Assembly (NCBI RefSeq): GCF_018687715.1
Contig: NC_056760.1
Location: 10,032,001 to 10,096,000 of the forward strand
Reading direction: 5' to 3'
DNA length: 64,000 nucleotides
Source of the DNA: Carya illinoinensis
Taxonomy: Eukaryota > Streptophyta > Magnoliopsida > Fagales > Juglandaceae
Both the position numbers and the translations under genes were made by a program. This document shows positions 59,022 through 64,000 of the stretch, one piece after another; position 1 is the stretch's first letter, and each line of letters starts with the position of its first letter. The notes beneath the pieces were generated by a model that was given only the letters and a program-made list of their open reading frames with translations, had not been told where the DNA came from and did no database searches.

Positions 59022-60693
59022 AGTTTTTGTTCCCAAGTTTTCATCTTGTTAAGTTGTCAGTAATTAATATATATATATACTGGCATCTGCTTCTGATCTT
59101 GTACGCTCGTTATATATATATATATATAGAGCATGGTTATACGAGTTTTCATGAACCCTCACCTAAATCTAAGAAGTTACACCTTTCAACAAACACGGAA
59201 GCATGAATTAAGTGCTCCAGATGGTAAGATGAATAAAGTAAAGAAAATTAGTTCGTGAGATCAAGCATGACTCGATCGATGCTGTTACGAAAAATATAAT
59301 TTCTTCTTGTTTTAGGCTTTGATTGTAGTAGTCTTTGTAGATCATTTCTTCTAGTTTGGGATCAGACTTCGATTTCATCTGGTTTTACTTGTCTTCCATA
59401 ACACCGAATGATCTACTCGTTAAATGGTAAATATTCATCATGTCAATTGAGCTTTATGGGCTTATAGCTAGCGCTAGCTCGATCGTACTTGAACTCGATG
59501 CAATTGGACGTACGTACCTTAAATATTACGAGACGATCGAAGATCGTCTTTCCTTGGACTAAACTAGATCATAAACTTAGGGAAAAAACTTGAAAGCCAT
59601 GTTTTTGCTTGATTTTAAATTGAAACCGGTCAATTAGTTCACGACGTGTCATCATGCTTAGCTCGTTCTTCAAATATTTAAATGAAAACAATATGTATTT
59701 GTACATTCATTGTTCACACATGTATCATGTACGCCGTACGTTTAGCAAGATCTGCTATATTGAGGTGTCTAATCTAGACTCTATAGTACATTTAAAACGG
59801 CTCCCAAATAATCTGCCATATTGTCGTATACCCATCCTCACCCTCCATGAATGAGTTGTGGGCAATATGCATGGCCGTTAGTCCATCCATCTAGCTAGAT
59901 TCCAGACCAACCCATGTGTCCTAGCCAGCCCAACTCCCAAGAGCTAGTAACTAATTTACATATAGCTATATTGTTGAATCAACCCAAGTATGAATGTAAA
60001 GGATGCATAGTTGCTGCACATGCATTGTTTGGTGTTTTGTTGTATTAAGTATCAACTGCAGCTATCAAATCACCCACCCACTATCTCTGCATCAAGGTCA
60101 TAAAATGCTGCACCTAACACAGAGATTGTAGGCTGCTCTCTCCTATAAATAGGAGAGATCAGTTGTGAAGAAAGAGTGGGAAAAATAGAGAGGAAGTGAG
60201 TACATGAGGAAGAGAAAGAGAATTTGTAGATTTTTTGTAAATCTCGTATAAATTCTATAAAAGAGACTCTAGTAGACGTAAGCAATTTGCTGAACTATTT
60301 AAATATCGTCTTGTGTGATTTTTGGACAAATTGGAGGCGCAACATATATATATACTAGTTATGATTGGCCGGGATCATATATACATACATTATGCTTTTT
60401 AATTCAAAGCTTCTATATATATTAATAAACCCATCCATATAGCTTTTTTTGGATTGATCTTCTTAATTTACTCAAACATTAAAGTATTAATATAAGAACT
60501 ATTGAACCGGCAAGGTTCATGTATGGCACGTCATTCGCTAAACACCACGCCATTAATTACATGCATGAACATTAAAATTCGAAGTGTCGGATTCACTTTA
60601 GGCAGTTGACACTAACGTGATGATCATCATAAGAGTCAAAGGTGCATAAAGTACCATATACGTTTTTCTTTAATTGTTAAATATAAAGAGCTA
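59022..60693. other. Intergenic region with LTR-like segment
   Basis: No coding gene. 60060-60330 looks like part of an LTR. It has TCCTATAAATAGGAGAG (TATA-like within a small palindrome), a purine-rich transcribed-looking stretch, and CAATTTGCTGAACTATTTAA near the end. No partner LTR or PBS is evident. Confidence 0.35.
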
Positions 60694-60861
60694 GGGAAAT
60701 GCTACTCGTCCTGCTCTAATATCCCGTTGAGATATCCCGCATGACATGGACACGCCACCTGGCTGGTGTTTGATTTTTTTTTTTTTTTTGTCGTTTTTCA
60801 CTGCAACACGAGCCCACCTTCCATCCTTATGTTTTTTTTTTTTTTTTTTTTTTTTCAGGTG

Positions 60862-61160
60862 AAACTCACTTTCCTTTCTGATATCAAGGTTCCCATTCAT
60901 AATTATCACAAGCACATTTATAAAAGATGGTACATCACCATGTTGTTTATTGTTTGAAACATCTAGTAACTCAAGATTAGGCAATTTCGTAAGCTCAAAG
61001 GTGATGGTATCGGTCATATTATTATCAGAGAGAACCAATCTTAGCATCGACGTAAGAATAGAAAACTTGGGAGAAATCGTTCCCGGCAAGAAGAGACCAG
61101 CAAACCATAACATCTTCCACCCCAAAACTCTACCCAAGGCCACAGTAGCCACGACCTCTA
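60862..61160 (-). pseudogene. TMK-like receptor kinase LRR fragment inside the Pack-MULE
   Basis: The minus strand reads GTISPKFSILTSMLRLVLSD, NNMTDTITFELTKLPNLELL, then DVSNNKQHGDVPSF and a linker NGNLDIRKES. This order of LRR, linker and NGN motif is typical of plant TMK-type leucine-rich receptor kinases. Only this piece of the ectodomain is present and it runs into an A-rich tract. There is no kinase or membrane segment. It is best read as a captured and decaying fragment. Confidence 0.68.
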
Positions 61161-61357
61161 TTTGGGTTGCTCAAAAATAGAGCAAACCAGTCCCGATCTT
61201 CCCTGCTTGGACTGCCATATCTCAAGCAACTTCTCGGCAAGCTGTTCAGCCAAAAAAATCTCTGGTCAGTCGCCATCGTGCTGCACCTAGCTCGCTGTCG
61301 CGCGGTGTTCTCCCCTCTTCCATGGTGAGACTCGAATCTCTAGTGCAGGTGCTCGAA

Positions 61358-61720
61358 CTCGTGGGGTTGGGGACTGCAAAATGGTGGGTCTGGACTCTGG
61401 AGAGGACAAAGTTGATGGCACTAAAGAGGAAAAAAAAATGATGTGGCGATGCACAAGAAAAGAAGGGAACTCATGGGGCTGGGGATGGCGGAATGATGGG
61501 TCTGGACTTTGGAGAGGACGAAGTTGATGGCGCTGGAGAGGAAAAAAAATGTTGTGGTGATGCGCGAGAGAAGAAGAGAACTCGTAGGGCTGGGGATGGC
61601 GAAATGGTGGGTCTGCACTCTGGAGAGGACGAAGTCGATGGCACTGGAGAGGAGAAAAAAAAGAAAAGAAAAATACTGTGGCGATGCGTGAGAGAAGAAG
61701 GAAAAGGAATAAAATAGACT
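61358..61720. repeat. Three tandem units of about 112 bp in the Pack-MULE
   Basis: The landmark GGGTCTGGACTCTGGAGAGG and its variants recurs with TCTGGAC/TCTGCAC at 61389, 61501 and 61612. Units share GAGGACGAAGTTGATGGC, a GAGGAAAAAAAA tract and GCGATGCG...GAGAAGAAG. Confidence 0.8.
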
Positions 61721-61824
61721 ACTGATGTTTTGTGTTTTAAAATGAATAAAATAGTCAAACGTGGAGGACCACGTCGAACGGGACATCAAAATGGGACATT
61801 AGAGCAGGGCCAATAGCATTTTCC

Positions 61825-64000
61825 AAAGAACTATCATACAGAACTGTTTAATATGACACAAATTCTAGACCTCTTCTCGAGAAATAGTCATCTATAATTA
61901 TTGCAAGTTCATCCATAATGAATAAGTTAAATGAAAAACAAGGAGATAATAAATAGAAATATCAAATGATCAGTAATGATACACACAACACATTTCATAA
62001 CCAGCTTGTTGTGGTTACTAATATCCTATCATTGTAACTATTATGCATACATGATACATATATACCACATGCATCAAATGTGTTACATAAATACATTAAA
62101 AGTATCATTAATAGTTTACTTATATATGATAACCCTTACATTTGTTATCATGAATTGAGCCCGAAAGAAAAACGCATCTCAATTGTCCTTCATTGCTTGT
62201 ACCGTCTAGAGGCCCAAACTCTCAATTACAACTACCATAAATTAATTTGTTACATGGCCGGTCCTGATAAAAGATTCGATGCATTTCACCGACGCCAGTT
62301 ACCGATAATGCATTTGCATATTTTTTTCCGTATATTTAAAAAAAAAAAAAAAAAACACACACACACAAATGCAGTACTATCGGTAATTTCCTTGTTACAC
62401 GCAAATGCATCATGTTGTCCAATCTGACAACATACAGCCCCTTCGAACTTGCTCCCATGCAACTGTCATTGCTGGCAATGGATCCCAAATGGCAAGCACT
62501 GACTTGTTCCTTCTTTGGCACTTTGGGTTTCCTTCGAGTTTCTCAACAACCAAACGGGCCGGGATTTTCAGCTTCTTTTTCGAATACTGGTTATTTGAAT
62601 TCCGATGTAAAAAGGAAAAGGCATGAGCCCAAGCTACTTAGGGTTTATTAGATTGTACCACGGATTACCAGATGGATGTAGGATCATTTCCAGCTACGGA
62701 TAGAGATGTATGATCCAGCTTGGTCATCGATCATGCATGGGTTGGTGGTGAAGGCATTCTTGGTGAATAGCTACATGGCATCAAATGATTATTTTTCTTT
62801 TGCGGATAACCTTGAAGAATGCAATAAAACATAACTTTTTTTTTTTTTTGCAAGAAAAGACCCAACAGCATTGGTCTTTGCCTAAAATTGCTGATCCAGT
62901 ATTAAAGACACTCAAGACAGAGGCTCTCAACATGTATAGTAGTTCTGATACTATTGGTCTTCAGCTAACAATTCTGTGATTTAAAACAACGTATATGTGA
63001 AGTTCACTTATTTTGGTGTTTAAATTTCTGATCTCTGCTCAAACTAAATGTCAAGCATAATATATATTGAGTTTTATTACGTACAAATAAAGTTGCGTAT
63101 TAATTTGTGTATCAATACTGATTCTTTCATATTTAAAATTTTAATTAGTATTATTTTCAATAAAATCTATTTTTTAACTAATCATATTAGATTGGTACAT
63201 ATATTAGTGCGCAGTGAGACTTGCAATTAGATTTTCCTATATATGTTTTAATTGATTGGAGAATAACAAAAACTCAACGGGCATCATATAGAATGATCGA
63301 AGAAGCGTAGCTCGAGATGAGTAAGTTACTGCTGTGTTGCCTATGCTTTATTTCGATTGCATGACACTACTTTACATGCCATATATTCAAGGATATAACA
63401 AATGAGACCCTCCAAACCCTTGAAAGAAAGTTTATTTTTCACTTATTATTTTCATGTTTGGCTGGTAGTTGTAGATCGATTTTGTCAGATGAAGGTTCTA
63501 TACACGCCAAACATTTGCTTTCATCTAACTTCAATTTCAATTGGATATATATAGTTGAAATGGGGTATTCCTTCTTCTTCTTTTTCACATTTTCTTTTTA
63601 TGTTTTTCATCTTACATTTGCTTTCTTTCTTAATTTTTTTCAATTTTTTTTTTTTTTTTTTTTAACATTAAACCGGATGGGGTTCTGTGAATTGTTCAGG
63701 ACATGCAAACATTTAATGGATCAAATGTCATTGATCAATAGCTCTAATAAAGTTAAAAGGGCGCATTGAGCTATTCAATGCTTACATTATCAAACACTAC
63801 ATGATTCAGATACGGCCTGAGCCAGCCCAGCATTCCACAGCCCGACTCCTGCCAGCTTGACTCCACTGCGATTTTTTTCTTGATTTTTGTGGGGTTCATC
63901 TCCCACTATCCCAGGCATCTCCTTCTGCAACTTGTTATGGTCAGCATGTTCATCAGTTCTTCAGCAGCGGCTCCTTCTTGTCCTCCCATTTATCCAATCG
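61825..64000. other. AT-rich right-hand end, no gene recognised
   Basis: The 79-codon frame at 62412-62651 and the frames at 62785-62979 and 63458-63769 have no recognisable domain. Simple tracts include (A)n(CA)n at 62338-62368, T runs at 62836-62850 and at about 63644-63663. Nothing further can be supported. Confidence 0.4.

Larger units (their letters stand above)
60694..61824. mobile_element. Pack-MULE-type element carrying an LRR-kinase fragment
   Basis: The long terminal inverted repeats begin GGGAAATGCTACTCGTCCTG (left) and, read inward from the right end, GGAAAATGCTATTGGCCCTG. Both continue with CTCTAAT, TCCC and a second ATCCCG- or GTCCCG-type block (about 55 bp alignable). The 9-bp flanks AAAGAGCTA (60685-60693) and AAAGAACTA (61825-61833) differ at one base, fitting a Mutator target duplication. 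No transposase is present. It carries a receptor-like kinase LRR fragment and three about-112-bp tandem repeats. Confidence 0.78.

Noticed and set aside
62405..62980. Short frames that seemed to resemble a transcription-factor C-terminus.
   Set aside because: I could not name a family or find consistent motifs or splice joins.

Overview
This window is nuclear DNA from a eudicot plant. Genes carry long AT-rich introns, and the space between them is filled with transposon fragments. A LINE family with an unusual TA-rich 3' tail, and AT-rich MITEs containing GAGATGAGAT-type runs, are of a kind I associate with woody Fagales such as walnut or hickory. That placement is an inference. No species can be read from the sequence alone.

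Genic half (1-34,700). A Derlin-family ERAD gene lies on the minus strand and is cut by the left edge (21-2907). A 20-exon ASPM-like spindle gene follows on the plus strand (4499-15454). A two-exon 15-kDa class V small heat shock protein gene is on the minus strand (16973-17525). This order recalls the Arabidopsis chromosome 4 neighbourhood DER2.1 - ASPM-like - HSP15.4. Next come a broken MYND zinc-finger/MSS51-C gene (20532-22549, minus), a six-exon RBP45-type triple-RRM gene (24259-28206, plus), Mediator subunit MED21 (30865-32589, minus) and an AT-hook protein gene (33323-34651, minus). All gene models were joined by hand at splice sites. The ASPM model closes in frame over 20 exons (1485 residues), RBP45 over 6 (400), MED21 over 4 (140) and the heat shock protein over 2 (134).

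Transposon-rich half (35,280-64,000). A decayed Ty1-copia element with a nested LINE is followed by a LINE whose 5' part is inverted (a twin-priming structure). An 8.2-kb CACTA element has matching termini and a 3-bp target duplication. A lone small basic-protein gene lies at 58686-59021. A 1.1-kb Mutator-like element carries a receptor-kinase LRR fragment (Pack-MULE type). Several MITEs could be delimited to the base by their target-site duplications: hAT-like at 9199-9677 and 17910-18120, and Mutator-like at 49073-49292.

The most interesting signals are an almost identical triplication of a 156-bp IQ-motif unit inside one ASPM exon, the multiply broken MYND gene, the Pack-MULE, the twin-primed LINE and the CACTA element, whose large interior has no recognisable transposase. 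I did not find a wholly new biological system.
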